Program-made: the position numbers and the translations under genes
Notes under the pieces: model-generated
What the model saw: only the letters and a program-made list of their open reading frames with translations
Databases searched by the model: none
Told to the model about the DNA's origin: nothing
In this document: piece after piece, positions 6,941 to 14,898 of the stretch
Position numbering within the stretch: the stretch's first letter is position 1
Layout of the letters: every line of letters starts with the position of its first letter
NCBI GenBank assembly: GCA_032251435.1
Contig: JAVVEH010000052.1
Span: 1-26,018 of the forward strand
DNA length: 26,018 nt
DNA from: JAVVEH01 sp032251435
GTDB lineage: Bacteria; Verrucomicrobiota; Lentisphaeria; Oligosphaerales; MVZH01
Reading direction: 5' to 3'

Positions 6941-8878
6941 TTACTTTTTCAGGGATGCCGGGGCCGCGTCCTGCAGGCCTTTTTTCAATTTCTGGACAAC
7001 CTCCCATTCAGTCGTTGTGAAACTGTAAACAGCCGGTTGCCCGAAAGACGTATTCTGAACCAGGCTTTTTTCGTGACGCCGCAGCGGTTGGATGGGTCCC
7101 CAGGCCAGTAGGAGAACCATCATCGCGTAGGTCGGCACCACGCTTTGGCAGACGGCCGAATAATAGGCTTTACTTTCCGAACGGCCCATCGCCCGAAGCA
7201 TACAGGCGCCGGCCGGCACGGCTTTCACCGCCAGGGACAGAAGCGCCAAGATCGAGCCAATTAGCGGAATGATCTTTGTAAATGGAGCCGTCGGCGAAAT
7301 CATGGGAAAATAAACCATGACTGCCGCCGCCGACAAAAGAACCCAGGCGATTCGATTGAGAGCTTTTCCCCGACCATCCCCCTGCGGCTGATCAATGCCC
7401 GCGGCTTGCGCGTGCCGCCTGGCGAAATGCCGCGCGAGCGCGGCCACCGCGTACAATAGGGTGATCAGAATAACCGCGAACTGCGCGCCTGGACGCGCCG
7501 GAGAAGTCGTCAGGTTAAAATTCCGGCCGCTTAAAAAACCAATCCCGGCCAAGATCCGCCAAGCGGTTAACGGGAGCAATGCCCCGAGAAAAAACACCGC
7601 GGCGTTCTCGCCAGCCCGCAGCCGCAAACCTGACTCGCCCGGGCCGCCCCGCCAGCGCCAGATGATCAAACACCCGGCGAACATGGGTATGCACAGAAAA
7701 AACGGGATAAGTCGGATTAGGACACTATCAAGCAAATGATAATCCAGCAACCGCCCCGCTTTCAATAACTTTTCATCAGGTTTTTGCCCCAAATCCGGTT
7801 GCACCAACCCGTCTAAAACACCCGCCTTCCTGTCAAACTCGTCAAAAAAAGACGTATCACTTTTCGCCCTATGCCTATAATCCTCCACACACTTCCGCCA
7901 GGCCGCGGCGTCCCGTCTGACGGTTTCCATTCTTTCCGGTTCGCCCAGTTCCCGGAATAAGGCCGGCGCCTTTTCCTCCCCGATACTGATGATGGCGTTA
8001 ATAACCAAAACCTCAATCAGCGTGAATGATTGATCCTGCAGTTTGGCCGCCATGTCCCGCCACAGCATGGCGTAAACCGCCGCTTCTTCCTTCCGCCCTT
8101 CTTTAGCAAGCAAAAAGGCGTAAGATGTTGAGACTCGGGCCAGTTCCCGAAACTCGTTTAGAGCTGGCAGGAGTGACCCCGCTGTCATCCCCGTCCGCTC
8201 AATGGCCTGATGATAGTTTTCCACCTCTCCGAAGGTGTCAATCTGTAATTTCAGCAACTCCCCCATGTAGTGACGATAATACTCTTTTTCGGCCCCGGCC
8301 CGCAACAGCCGCATGGCCTCATCCAGCTTGCCCCGGTCATTCACCGTGAACTCACTCAGCCAGTCCGGGTTGTCCTCACTATCGAACGAATCATCCCATT
8401 CCACGACCTTCTTCGATGACGGGCCAAAACCCGGGGCTTTCCCGCTGTCCTCCGCGGAAATGTCCACATCGTTATTTAAAATCAGTGCCGCTTGAACCCA
8501 GTCATAGCGGGCGTTTTCCGGCTCCCGGGCTTTCCCCTCTTCAGCCAAAGCCCAAAGATCCTTTCCCGGCAGATTATCGCATCTGGCGACAGTAAAATAT
8601 TTCCCGAAAAAGACCGGGTTGTCAGGATCGCTGTCCAGGAGCGCCTTGGCGCCTTTCATGCCGTCGGCGCCAAAAACAATCAATTTCTCCTCTTCAGATA
8701 ATCGTCCGCGGACGCTCCGGCCTGGAAATAAGCCCCGGGCCATGGGCAAGCCGACCTCTTCGGACAAGTCGCTCACGCCGGGAGCTGACGGAATCCCCGG
8801 TCGAAACGGAAAAACCAGATAAGCGGAAACCATGGCGGCCAGGATGAGACTGATGAGAGAAAACGCGCGAAAGGTCAT
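6941..8878 (-). CDS. Large membrane protein of unknown function (helical periplasmic region plus about six C-terminal helices)
   Basis: The protein has 645 residues. An N-terminal hydrophobic segment (about 6-23) could be a signal anchor. It is followed by about 350 mostly helical, charged residues, with stretches such as SYAFLLAKEGRKEEAAVYA that resemble TPR-like helical pairs. From about 385 on there are six hydrophobic segments, beginning LIPFFLCIPMFAGC and ending YAMMVLLLAWGPI, then a soluble tail of about 45 residues. I do not recognise a family. The ATG at 8878 overlaps the stop of an upstream minus-strand frame as ATGA. The Shine-Dalgarno match is weak (GGGAAG, about 13 bases upstream). 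The stretch 6775-6940 downstream holds no gene or clear terminator. Confidence 0.8.
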   Translation of the reverse strand: MTFRAFSLISLILAAMVSAYLVFPFRPGIPSAPGVSDLSEEVGLPMARGLFPGRSVRGRLSEEEKLIVFGADGMKGAKALLDSDPDNPVFFGKYFTVARCDNLPGKDLWALAEEGKAREPENARYDWVQAALILNNDVDISAEDSGKAPGFGPSSKKVVEWDDSFDSEDNPDWLSEFTVNDRGKLDEAMRLLRAGAEKEYYRHYMGELLKLQIDTFGEVENYHQAIERTGMTAGSLLPALNEFRELARVSTSYAFLLAKEGRKEEAAVYAMLWRDMAAKLQDQSFTLIEVLVINAIISIGEEKAPALFRELGEPERMETVRRDAAAWRKCVEDYRHRAKSDTSFFDEFDRKAGVLDGLVQPDLGQKPDEKLLKAGRLLDYHLLDSVLIRLIPFFLCIPMFAGCLIIWRWRGGPGESGLRLRAGENAAVFFLGALLPLTAWRILAGIGFLSGRNFNLTTSPARPGAQFAVILITLLYAVAALARHFARRHAQAAGIDQPQGDGRGKALNRIAWVLLSAAAVMVYFPMISPTAPFTKIIPLIGSILALLSLAVKAVPAGACMLRAMGRSESKAYYSAVCQSVVPTYAMMVLLLAWGPIQPLRRHEKSLVQNTSFGQPAVYSFTTTEWEVVQKLKKGLQDAAPASLKK

Positions 8879-9294
8879 GTGTATTTAACGCTTCCCGTTG
8901 GTGATGGTTGTTTCGTCATTTCCAGCCAAACAGTGTCCGCGCGGGAAAACAGTTTCCCTAATCGGGGGCGAGTCCCTGGCGGAGGGACCACGGACCACGT
9001 GTGCCGTCCGCGCGCCCATGATTCGCCGTCAGCCGTCAGGGCCAAAAGCTTATTCGCCGCGGCTGGATAGCCTAACGCGAAATGAAAAGATTTCCAGCCT
9101 CCCGCCTTCACAAGCGGCCCCCAGCTCTGAAGAGCCATAAGCTTTTTCGGGGTCTCTCGCGAAGATCGCGAGACAGTCTTCGCCATCTGGTCGGACTGGG
9201 GCTGCTGATGGTTCTTTCTCTCCCGGGTTCCCGCCGGCACTTCGAGAAGGAGCGCAAAAAGGCGAGTATCCAGTTCGAACCGCAGTGAAAACAT
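8875..9294 (-). CDS. Doubtful small ORF ending in an ATGA overlap with the large membrane protein gene
   Basis: This 139-codon frame has a TGA at 8877-8875 that overlaps the next gene's ATG (8878-8876), an arrangement often seen with translational coupling. The translation is basic and has no recognisable domain. The DNA also contains short 7-bp duplications (a repeated CTGACGG and a doubled GGTCC motif) that are more typical of non-coding sequence in this window. No start has a good ribosome site, and the frame stays open to a 7-bp array at 9354. A real small protein, a decayed gene or chance are all possible. Confidence 0.25.
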   Translation of the reverse strand: MFSLRFELDTRLFALLLEVPAGTRERKNHQQPQSDQMAKTVSRSSRETPKKLMALQSWGPLVKAGGWKSFHFALGYPAAANKLLALTADGESWARGRHTWSVVPPPGTRPRLGKLFSRADTVWLEMTKQPSPTGSVKYT

Positions 9295-9353
9295 AGCATG
9301 ACAATCCACCGGATAAAGTGGGGATCCACTTCTGCCTGCAAGAAAAAACCACC

Positions 9354-9386
9354 TATCACGAATCACGAATCACGAATCACGAATCA
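9354..9386. repeat. 7-bp tandem repeat
   Basis: About four and a half copies of AATCACG; the first unit has one mismatch. It lies in the 670-bp stretch between the membrane-protein gene (8878) and ptsH (9548). Apart from the doubtful ORF, the hairpin and the ptsH promoter, I see nothing else in that stretch. Confidence 0.9.
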
Positions 9387-9387
9387 A

Positions 9388-9415
9388 CGGCAGCAATGAC
9401 TCTTCATCGCTGCCG
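9388..9415. other. Inverted repeat / possible hairpin
   Basis: CGGCAGC (9388-9394) and GCTGCCG (9409-9415) form a perfect 7-bp stem around a 14-base loop. No T-run follows on either strand, so a terminator is unlikely. It lies about 55 bp upstream of the ptsH -10 box. Confidence 0.45.
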
Positions 9416-9467
9416 CGCTCACCATCCAATCTTGCAAAATAGTTTGGTGATGGTAAATTAGGGAACT

Positions 9468-9476
9468 TGTTATAAT
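9468..9476 (+). promoter_or_regulatory. Extended -10 promoter for ptsH-ptsI
   Basis: TGTTATAAT gives a perfect -10 hexamer (9471-9476) with the extended TGn motif. The -35 region is poor (TGATGG at 9448-9453, 17-base spacer), which is acceptable for an extended -10 promoter. Transcription would begin near 9483, about 65 bases before the ptsH ATG. Confidence 0.65.
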
Positions 9477-9547
9477 CCAATCAACCAGTCCCGCGGGTCT
9501 TTCCTTTTGATGGATGCCGCCGGTGGACGCTTCGGAAGCGCGCTGTC

Positions 9548-9829
9548 ATGTCCGGATCGGTTTTGTCAAAACAATTCACTGTGGAGGGCGAAAATGGATT
9601 TCATCTTCGTCCAATCACCCTGCTCGTGCAACTATCCGGAAAATTTGATTCCACCATCACGATTAGCAAAGACGGCAACCAAGTCGGCACCGGCAGCGTC
9701 ATGGAGCTGTTATTGTTAGGGGCCCAAAAGGGCGATGTGTTGGAAGTGACCGTGACTGGCGCGGATTCCGCGGACGCGCTGAACGCCATTGAGGCCTTTT
9801 TCAAGGAAACAGCCCAAGGCAATGACTGA
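9548..9829 (+). CDS. ptsH: HPr, phosphocarrier protein of the PTS
   Basis: The protein has 93 residues, slightly longer than the usual 85-90. The phospho-histidine is H19 in NGFHLRPITLL, matching His15 of standard HPr. The regulatory serine is S50 in GTGSVMELLLLGA, matching Ser46, so control by an HPr kinase is possible. HPr takes phosphate from EI and passes it to EIIA proteins such as the HTH-EIIA encoded at 4540-5244. The reading frame overlaps ptsI by eight bases, showing tight coupling. The ATG at 9548 has a weak upstream GGAAG. Confidence 0.93.
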   Translation: MSGSVLSKQFTVEGENGFHLRPITLLVQLSGKFDSTITISKDGNQVGTGSVMELLLLGAQKGDVLEVTVTGADSADALNAIEAFFKETAQGND

Positions 9830-11603
9830 CTCCCAGACATTTCCAGACAACCTCAATATCACCGGAATCGGCGTTTCCCGGGGCATTGTCATTGGTCAGG
9901 CGCAAATTATCGGGCGCCCCACGCAGGAGATTCATGAGGTTGTCCTTGAGCCGGACCAAGTTGAAAAAGAGATTGATCGGTTCAACCAGGCGCTGAAAGC
10001 CTCCGTTGACCAGTTGGAGGAATTGCGCGGCCGCGTGGCCAAAATTCTAGGGGAGAAAGACGCCCGCATTTTTGACGGGCACCTCATGCTGGTCGCCGAC
10101 GAAGTGATTATTGATGAAGTCAAGCGGCGCATCCGTTCGGAATGCCGGAACGCGGAGTTTGTGTTCAACGAGGTCACCGACCGTTACGCCCGCGCGCTGA
10201 GCCAAGTCAGTGACAGTTATATCCGGGACCGGCTGGCCGACATCCGGGACGTGGCGGACCGCGTGATGAGCAATTTGCGGGGTGTCATGCCGGTGACCCT
10301 GGACAAGGTCACGGAGCCATCGGTCATCATCGCCTACGACATTTCCCCTTCTGACACCGCCGCCATGACCCGTGAAAATGTTCTGGGGTTTGTCACCGCG
10401 GTCGGCAGCCGCACATCTCATTCCGCTATCATGGCCCGGTCAATGAATATCCCCGCGGTCGTCGGGGCCACCGGCATTCTCAATCAAATCAACACCGGCG
10501 ACCAAATCATTGTCGACGGTTTGCGGGGGCGAATCATCGCCCGGCCTGACGGCCGGACGATTGAGCGCTACCGGCGGCGTCTCCGGTCGCAGCAGGAGTG
10601 GTGGCGGATTGTCGAGGCTGAGATGGCTCTCCCGGCCGAGACTGTCGACGGGTACCGGGCGCAACTGGCGGCCAACATTGAGTTACCTGAGGAAGTGGAG
10701 CTGATTCGCCAGTCCTACGGTGTCGGGGTCGGCTTGTTCCGCACGGAATACCTGTTTATTGACCGCGAGGAAATTCCCACGGAAGCGGAGCAATACGAAG
10801 CCTATCGGCAAGTCGCCGAAGACATCTTTCCCCATTCGGTGATTATCCGGACGCTGGACATTGGCGGGGACAAATTCATGACGAAGCTGCAAATGCCCAT
10901 TGACATGAACCCGTTTCTCGGAGTCCGGGCCATCCGTTTTTGTCTTCAGCGGCCGGACATTTTTATTACGCAATTACGGGCGATTTTGAGGGCCACCGCG
11001 CATGGGAAAGTCCGCGTCATGTTTCCCATGATCGCCACCGTCGAGGAATTACAGAAAGCGCTGGTGTTCCTTGAAGCCGCCAAAACGGAATTGGATGAAG
11101 AAGGCATTGAGTATTCAAAACGCATCGACGTGGGCATTATGATCGAAGTGCCTTCCGCGGCGATCATCGCGGACCGCTTGGCCAAACAGGTTGATTTTTT
11201 CAGTATCGGCACCAATGACTTGGTGCAATACAGTCTGGCGGCGGACCGTGGCAATCCGGATGTCGCCAACCTGTATCAACCGGGGCATCCATCCATCATC
11301 CGACTCCTCAAGCATGTGGCGGACGCCGCCGCTCAAGAGGGCAAATGGGTCAGCCTGTGTGGCGAAATGGCCAGTGATCCGTTGTTTGTGCCCCTGATCC
11401 TTGGCCTGGGCATTCATGAATTGAGCATGGGCATCCACTCCATCGGCATTGTAAAACGGCTCATCCGCCGTATCCGCATGTATGACGCGGAAAAACTGGT
11501 GGACCAGGCGATGACATGTGACACGGCCCAGGAAGTGATCAATTTGTGTGAAGGGTTTGTCGCCAGAACCGTGCCGGACTTGCTTCCCAAACTCCGGATG
11601 TGA
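9822..11603 (+). CDS. ptsI: PTS Enzyme I, phosphoenolpyruvate-protein phosphotransferase
   Basis: This 593-residue protein is full length. The N-terminal phospho-histidine domain holds H200 in GSRTSHSAIMAR. The C-terminal PEP-binding barrel holds GLFRTEYLF, DIGGDKF, FLGVRAIRFCL, FSIGTNDLVQYSLA and the conserved cysteine in SLCGEMASD. It uses PEP to phosphorylate HPr and starts the phosphorelay in the cytoplasm. The ATG at 9822 lies within the last codons of ptsH. An upstream in-frame codon at 9789 would add 11 residues out of line with the family. With no sugar-specific permease nearby, this looks like a regulatory PTS, though permeases may lie elsewhere. Confidence 0.95.
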   Translation: MTDSQTFPDNLNITGIGVSRGIVIGQAQIIGRPTQEIHEVVLEPDQVEKEIDRFNQALKASVDQLEELRGRVAKILGEKDARIFDGHLMLVADEVIIDEVKRRIRSECRNAEFVFNEVTDRYARALSQVSDSYIRDRLADIRDVADRVMSNLRGVMPVTLDKVTEPSVIIAYDISPSDTAAMTRENVLGFVTAVGSRTSHSAIMARSMNIPAVVGATGILNQINTGDQIIVDGLRGRIIARPDGRTIERYRRRLRSQQEWWRIVEAEMALPAETVDGYRAQLAANIELPEEVELIRQSYGVGVGLFRTEYLFIDREEIPTEAEQYEAYRQVAEDIFPHSVIIRTLDIGGDKFMTKLQMPIDMNPFLGVRAIRFCLQRPDIFITQLRAILRATAHGKVRVMFPMIATVEELQKALVFLEAAKTELDEEGIEYSKRIDVGIMIEVPSAAIIADRLAKQVDFFSIGTNDLVQYSLAADRGNPDVANLYQPGHPSIIRLLKHVADAAAQEGKWVSLCGEMASDPLFVPLILGLGIHELSMGIHSIGIVKRLIRRIRMYDAEKLVDQAMTCDTAQEVINLCEGFVARTVPDLLPKLRM

Positions 11604-11607
11604 GCCC

Positions 11608-12141
11608 GTGACGTTTCCCGTGACACCGATTGACCATCATGACGGATGGCTGTGGACACCGGTCCGGGTCCGTCCGCGGACCGAAAAAGTGGTGGCCCGG
11701 TATTGCGAAGACCGCGGCATCCGTTTTTATCTGCCGTTGTGGCGCAAAGTGAGCCGCCACCAACGCCGCACGGTGGAGAGCTTTTTGCCGTTGTTCCCGG
11801 GATACCTGTTCGCTCAGTTGGGGCCGACAGAGTCTGAGGACATTGTTTTATCCCACAAGATCGTCCGGATTTTCCGTATGGACACCGGGGCGGAATCCAT
11901 TCTGATCGACGAGCTCAGATCACTCCAAATCATTGAACAAGCCAATGTGACGGCGGAGCCCCTGGTCGCGCCGGAATTGGTGGCGGGAACAAGGGTCGAA
12001 ATCACCGACGGCCCGTTACGGGGGCTGATCGGGATGGTTGAGAAGCGGGGGAAAACCACGCGGGTCTGCGTAAACGTGGATATGCTGGGTCAATCCGTGA
12101 CAGTGGATTTGGATGTCGGGGAATTGGCTGTCTCTGAATGA
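11608..12141 (+). CDS. NusG-family antitermination factor (RfaH/LoaP/UpxY-like paralogue)
   Basis: The protein has 177 residues. The NGN domain covers about 8-110, with the pattern VRPRTEKVVARYCEDRGI, FYLPLWRK and LFPGYLF. A C-terminal KOW domain covers about 120-177, with GTRVEITDGPLRGLIGMV. NusG proteins bind RNA polymerase and alter pausing or termination. Housekeeping nusG normally sits by secE and rplK, so this copy beside ptsI is more likely a specialised paralogue, of the type that drives long polysaccharide operons. It starts at GTG 11608, four bases after the ptsI stop; a GTG at 11620 is an alternative. Its target operon is unknown, although a glycosyltransferase gene lies in this window. 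Confidence 0.85.
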   Translation: MTFPVTPIDHHDGWLWTPVRVRPRTEKVVARYCEDRGIRFYLPLWRKVSRHQRRTVESFLPLFPGYLFAQLGPTESEDIVLSHKIVRIFRMDTGAESILIDELRSLQIIEQANVTAEPLVAPELVAGTRVEITDGPLRGLIGMVEKRGKTTRVCVNVDMLGQSVTVDLDVGELAVSE

Positions 12142-12477
12142 CGGCACCCCCGCGTTTTCTCAAGAGCGCTGTTTGAAGCCTGCCACGACCGTAGCCATCG
12201 TGCGGGGTTCGGAATCCCCGCTCCGAACAGGAAGAGACAAGGTCACTTATTTTGCAACCATGTTCGACTGCTCAACACGGATGCATCCGGGACCCGTCTT
12301 CGCCAAACTTGGCTTCGCCGAGGCAGGCGGATGCGCTCCATGGACCGATTTCGTCCCGAAATCAGCCATATCAACAGTCAAAAAGCGCTGAATCACTTCT
12401 TGTCTCAGAAGAGCCTTGGCGCAGGCGGATACTGCCCTGCCGACGGTGAAACAACACGCTGGAGGACAAACAACCGC
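12142..12477. other. Gene-free stretch with overlapping inverted repeats and dispersed-repeat-like sequence
   Basis: No supportable gene is present. At 12202-12228 two stems overlap: GCGGGG (12202-12207) with CCCCGC (12216-12221), and GTTCGGA (12207-12213) with TCCGAAC (12222-12228). They are mutually exclusive or could form a strained pseudoknot. No T-run follows. Around 12297-12350 the phrase CTTCGCC...GAGGCAGGCGGATG looks like a dispersed intergenic repeat, echoed in part at 12410-12430. A plus-strand frame of 92 codons across it has no recognisable content. Confidence 0.5.
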
Positions 12478-13200
12478 TTAATCCGCGGGGCATGTTAAAC
12501 GGGTACCATCACGTTCCCGCACCTGCTGAAGGGCCAACTGGGCCGCTGTCTTCTCCGCGGCCTTCCGGGTCTTTCCCGTGGCTGTCGCCAATTGCTCGCC
12601 CCGTAACCACACCGCCGCTTTGAATAGCGGTTCATGGTCCGGACCGTCCACCGTCAACAAGGTGTATTCGGGCAAGGTGTGATATAACTGTTGTGTGAGT
12701 TCCTGAAGGGTGCCTTTCGCGTTTTGCTCACTGAGCAACGCCTGTCCCCGGCGGACGGACTCCATCAGTTCACCGGTTAAAAACGTCGTCACCGCCGCCA
12801 GACCGCCGTCCAGGAACAACGCCCCGATGACCGCCTCATAGGCATCCGCCAGATTTGATGGTCTTTGAGCGCCGCCGCCTTTTGTCTCCCCTTTACCCAG
12901 CCGGAGATGCTCGCCCAAATTCATTCGGGACGCCCGTTCCACCAGGGACGATTCCCGGCAAAGCGCCGCCCGCAATTTAGACAAATCCCCCTCCTGCCAA
13001 TCCGGGTGAGCGTCGAACACCATGCGGGAAAGAACCAGTTCCAGCACAGCGTCGCCGAGAAATTCCAAGCGCTGATTATGATGCCAGGGGACCTTGTGCT
13101 CGGCGGCGAAAGAGGGATGCGTCAACGCTTCCAGAAGAAGCTCCCGGTCAGCGAACGAGTGGCCCAGATACGTTTCCAGTTTTTCCAATGCGAGATCCAT
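12478..13200 (-). CDS. rnc: Ribonuclease III
   Basis: The protein has 240 residues, close to the usual length. The catalytic domain (1-150) has the signature NQRLEFLGDAVLELV, with E46 and D50, and the second metal-site motif DAYEAVIGALFLDGG, with D119 and E122. A C-terminal double-stranded RNA-binding domain covers about 163-232 and ends GKTRKAAEKTAAQLAL. It cleaves double-stranded RNA in rRNA processing and mRNA control. The ATG at 13200 lacks a good Shine-Dalgarno site. A 15-bp hairpin ends 15 bases before the ATG, so initiation may depend on RNA structure. It lies downstream of the cysteine-rich protein gene in the same direction, and no independent promoter was found. Confidence 0.95.
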   Translation of the reverse strand: MDLALEKLETYLGHSFADRELLLEALTHPSFAAEHKVPWHHNQRLEFLGDAVLELVLSRMVFDAHPDWQEGDLSKLRAALCRESSLVERASRMNLGEHLRLGKGETKGGGAQRPSNLADAYEAVIGALFLDGGLAAVTTFLTGELMESVRRGQALLSEQNAKGTLQELTQQLYHTLPEYTLLTVDGPDHEPLFKAAVWLRGEQLATATGKTRKAAEKTAAQLALQQVRERDGTRLTCPAD

Positions 13201-13215
13201 AGCCAGAACATAACC

Positions 13216-13252
13216 GAACCGCCCCGAATAACAATGCTATTCGGGACGGTTC
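13216..13252 (-). promoter_or_regulatory. 15-bp hairpin in the rnc leader (possible RNase III autoregulation site or terminator)
   Basis: On the minus strand GAACCGTCCCGAATA pairs with TATTCGGGGCGGTTC along all 15 positions (one G-U), around a 7-base loop. It lies 38-74 bases after the cysteine-rich gene's stop and 15 bases before the rnc ATG. The downstream bases are not a U-run, which argues against a simple intrinsic terminator. Known rnc genes can be controlled by RNase III cleavage of their own leader hairpin. Confidence 0.7.
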
Positions 13253-13289
13253 AATCAAACAATCGTTGGCGAATCAACGCGCGCGGTGG

Positions 13290-13631
13290 TTACTTGCCGG
13301 CGCCCGTCAGCGGGCAACTTTTGGCCGCGCCCTTGCCGTTCCCGCAGCCCTTCTTGGCGGCGCCGGTGTCCGCCGACTCAGCGCCGCAGGCCACCTGGCC
13401 TTCAGCGGCGGCGGCCGCCCGGGCTTTCACACAGGCTTCGTTCTTGGCGCAGGCCGCTTTAGACTCACAGCCGCAAGCCATGGCCGCGGACTTGCCGCAG
13501 GCTTTGCCTGCCACCGCGTCGGCTTTTTTGGCCGCGCACCCGCAGGTGTCGCAGGCCATGGTTTGAAAAGCCGCGAAACCCAGAACACCAAACCCGAACA
13601 GAACCGCCAGTTGCACTTTCATATATCTCAT
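13290..13631 (-). CDS. Small exported cysteine-rich protein
   Basis: The protein has 113 residues. An N-terminal signal-like segment (VQLAVLFGFGVLGFAAFQTMA) is followed by an Ala/Lys/Cys-rich mature part with 11 cysteines. These include CDTCGC at the mature start and repeated AC, GC and ACGC pairs. It looks like a periplasmic or secreted metal-binding or metallothionein-like protein, but I recognise no named family, and the sequence before the first Cys (TMA) is not a canonical lipobox. The ATG at 13631 is chosen because AAGGA lies eight bases upstream; the frame is open further but without support. The 108-bp gap to the KamA gene holds a short hairpin (13673-13689). Confidence 0.75.
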   Translation of the reverse strand: MRYMKVQLAVLFGFGVLGFAAFQTMACDTCGCAAKKADAVAGKACGKSAAMACGCESKAACAKNEACVKARAAAAAEGQVACGAESADTGAAKKGCGNGKGAAKSCPLTGAGK

Positions 13632-13739
13632 GTCATGAATCCTTACGTTGAACGACAGTGATGAACGATCACGACGCGGTAAGCGCGTCATGGGCCAGTA
13701 GACACCCGGCGATGGCCATGGTTCCACCGCCCTGAATCG

Positions 13740-14849
13740 TCAGCGATAATGCACCACCCGTCCATCCATTGTTTCAAATCCGTCCCCGCGGGCGTGATCC
13801 GGTGTCAAGACCACCTTGCCGCCGCCATCAGGAAGATCGATGGCGAAACTGGGCATGGCCAAACTTGAGAGCTTGCCCCGCAGCGCTTTCATCAGGCTGA
13901 GGCCGCGGGCGATTCCGGTGCGGAAGTGCCCGGTTCCGGCGACAGGATCTCCATGGAACAGATAATGCGGCTTCACGCGCATGGCGACCAAGCCTTGAAA
14001 AAGCCGGGCTAACATATCCGCGCGGTCATTCACGCCCTTTAACAACACGGTCTGATTCAGCACCGGAATACCGCTGGTGACCAAATTCGCGCAGGCTTGA
14101 GCCGCTTCGGCGGTCACCTCCACGGGATGGTTAAATTGCGTCATCATCCACACCGGGGCGCGGGCGGCCATCGCGTCGCATAACGATTTGGTCACGCGTT
14201 GCGGCAAAACCGCCGGCAACCGGGACGCCACCCGCACAGCGCTGAGCTGGGGCAACGCCCCCAGCATCTCCAGCCAGCCAAGCAGGGATGTCTCGTCCAG
14301 GAGCAACGCGTCGCCACCGGATAAAATCACCTCTTTGACAGCGGGCCGGGCCGTGATATACGCCCGCGTGTCGGCTAAACTCGGCGCCGGATAAGTGTTT
14401 CCCCGCCGCCAAAGCCGTTTTCTAAAACAATGACGGCAGAACACCGCGCAATCGCCAGTCACCAGAACCAGCACCCGGTCGGGATAGCGGTGAATGACCC
14501 CCGGCAACGGGCTGTCAGACGCTTCCCCCAATCCGTCTTCCGGCAGCGATGTCTCGGCCAGCTCTTCAGAACTGGGGATGATTTGGCGGCAGACGGGATC
14601 CGTCAACCGCCATTCTTTCACTAGCGACGCGTAATATGGCGTGACGCGCATGGGATACACGCGGGCCGTGGCGCGGAAGTCGAACGGATCCGATCCGGCG
14701 GGGATCAGCGCCTCCGGGTCAGTCACCCGGTTCGCCAGTTGCCAGCGCCAGTCATTCCAATCCGCCGGGCTCACCCGCTCCGCGGAATCCCCGGGGGAAA
14801 AACACCCGGCTTCCAAACGGGATCTGTCATTTAATTTTTGCGTTGGCAT
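13740..14849 (-). CDS. KamA-family radical SAM aminomutase (lysine 2,3-aminomutase-like)
   Basis: The protein has 369 residues from the ATG at 14849. The radical SAM cluster motif is CAVFCRHC (C134, C138, C141), followed by SGGDALLLDE, which contacts SAM. Near the C-terminus, HGDPVAGTGHFRT (D301) and IDLPDGGGKV (D338 and the PLP lysine K345) match the substrate- and PLP-binding positions of lysine 2,3-aminomutase. The enzyme should shift an amino group between C2 and C3 of lysine or a similar amino acid. EpmB, which acts for elongation factor P, is a shorter relative; no efp gene is near, and the GGGK motif favours KamA. A TTG at 14900 is rejected because it overlaps the -10 box of the predicted promoter. 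Confidence 0.88.
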   Translation of the reverse strand: MPTQKLNDRSRLEAGCFSPGDSAERVSPADWNDWRWQLANRVTDPEALIPAGSDPFDFRATARVYPMRVTPYYASLVKEWRLTDPVCRQIIPSSEELAETSLPEDGLGEASDSPLPGVIHRYPDRVLVLVTGDCAVFCRHCFRKRLWRRGNTYPAPSLADTRAYITARPAVKEVILSGGDALLLDETSLLGWLEMLGALPQLSAVRVASRLPAVLPQRVTKSLCDAMAARAPVWMMTQFNHPVEVTAEAAQACANLVTSGIPVLNQTVLLKGVNDRADMLARLFQGLVAMRVKPHYLFHGDPVAGTGHFRTGIARGLSLMKALRGKLSSLAMPSFAIDLPDGGGKVVLTPDHARGDGFETMDGRVVHYR

Positions 14850-14898
14850 CTGTTTGCGCCCGAGCGAACAATTTCCGTTAGCTTTTTCGTGTTCGGAC

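Noticed and set aside
9050..9352. Alternative minus-strand frame of 100 codons overlapping the doubtful ORF
   Set aside because: No domain, no ribosome site and no linkage to a neighbour; three frames are open here, as expected for GC-rich non-coding DNA.
12202..12228. tRNA 3' half (GGGGTTCGGAATCCCC resembles a T arm)
   Set aside because: The loop has one base too many, no matching acceptor strand, anticodon arm or D arm is found upstream.
12113..12391. 92-codon plus-strand frame after the NusG-like gene
   Set aside because: It starts inside the NusG-like gene in another frame, crosses repeat-like DNA and shows no protein character.
13632..13739. 16-codon mini-ORF (ATG at 13716) and 6-bp hairpin ahead of the cysteine-rich gene, as an attenuator
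   Set aside because: The codons show no regulatory bias, the hairpin (13673-13689) has no U-run, and the ORF is too short to support.
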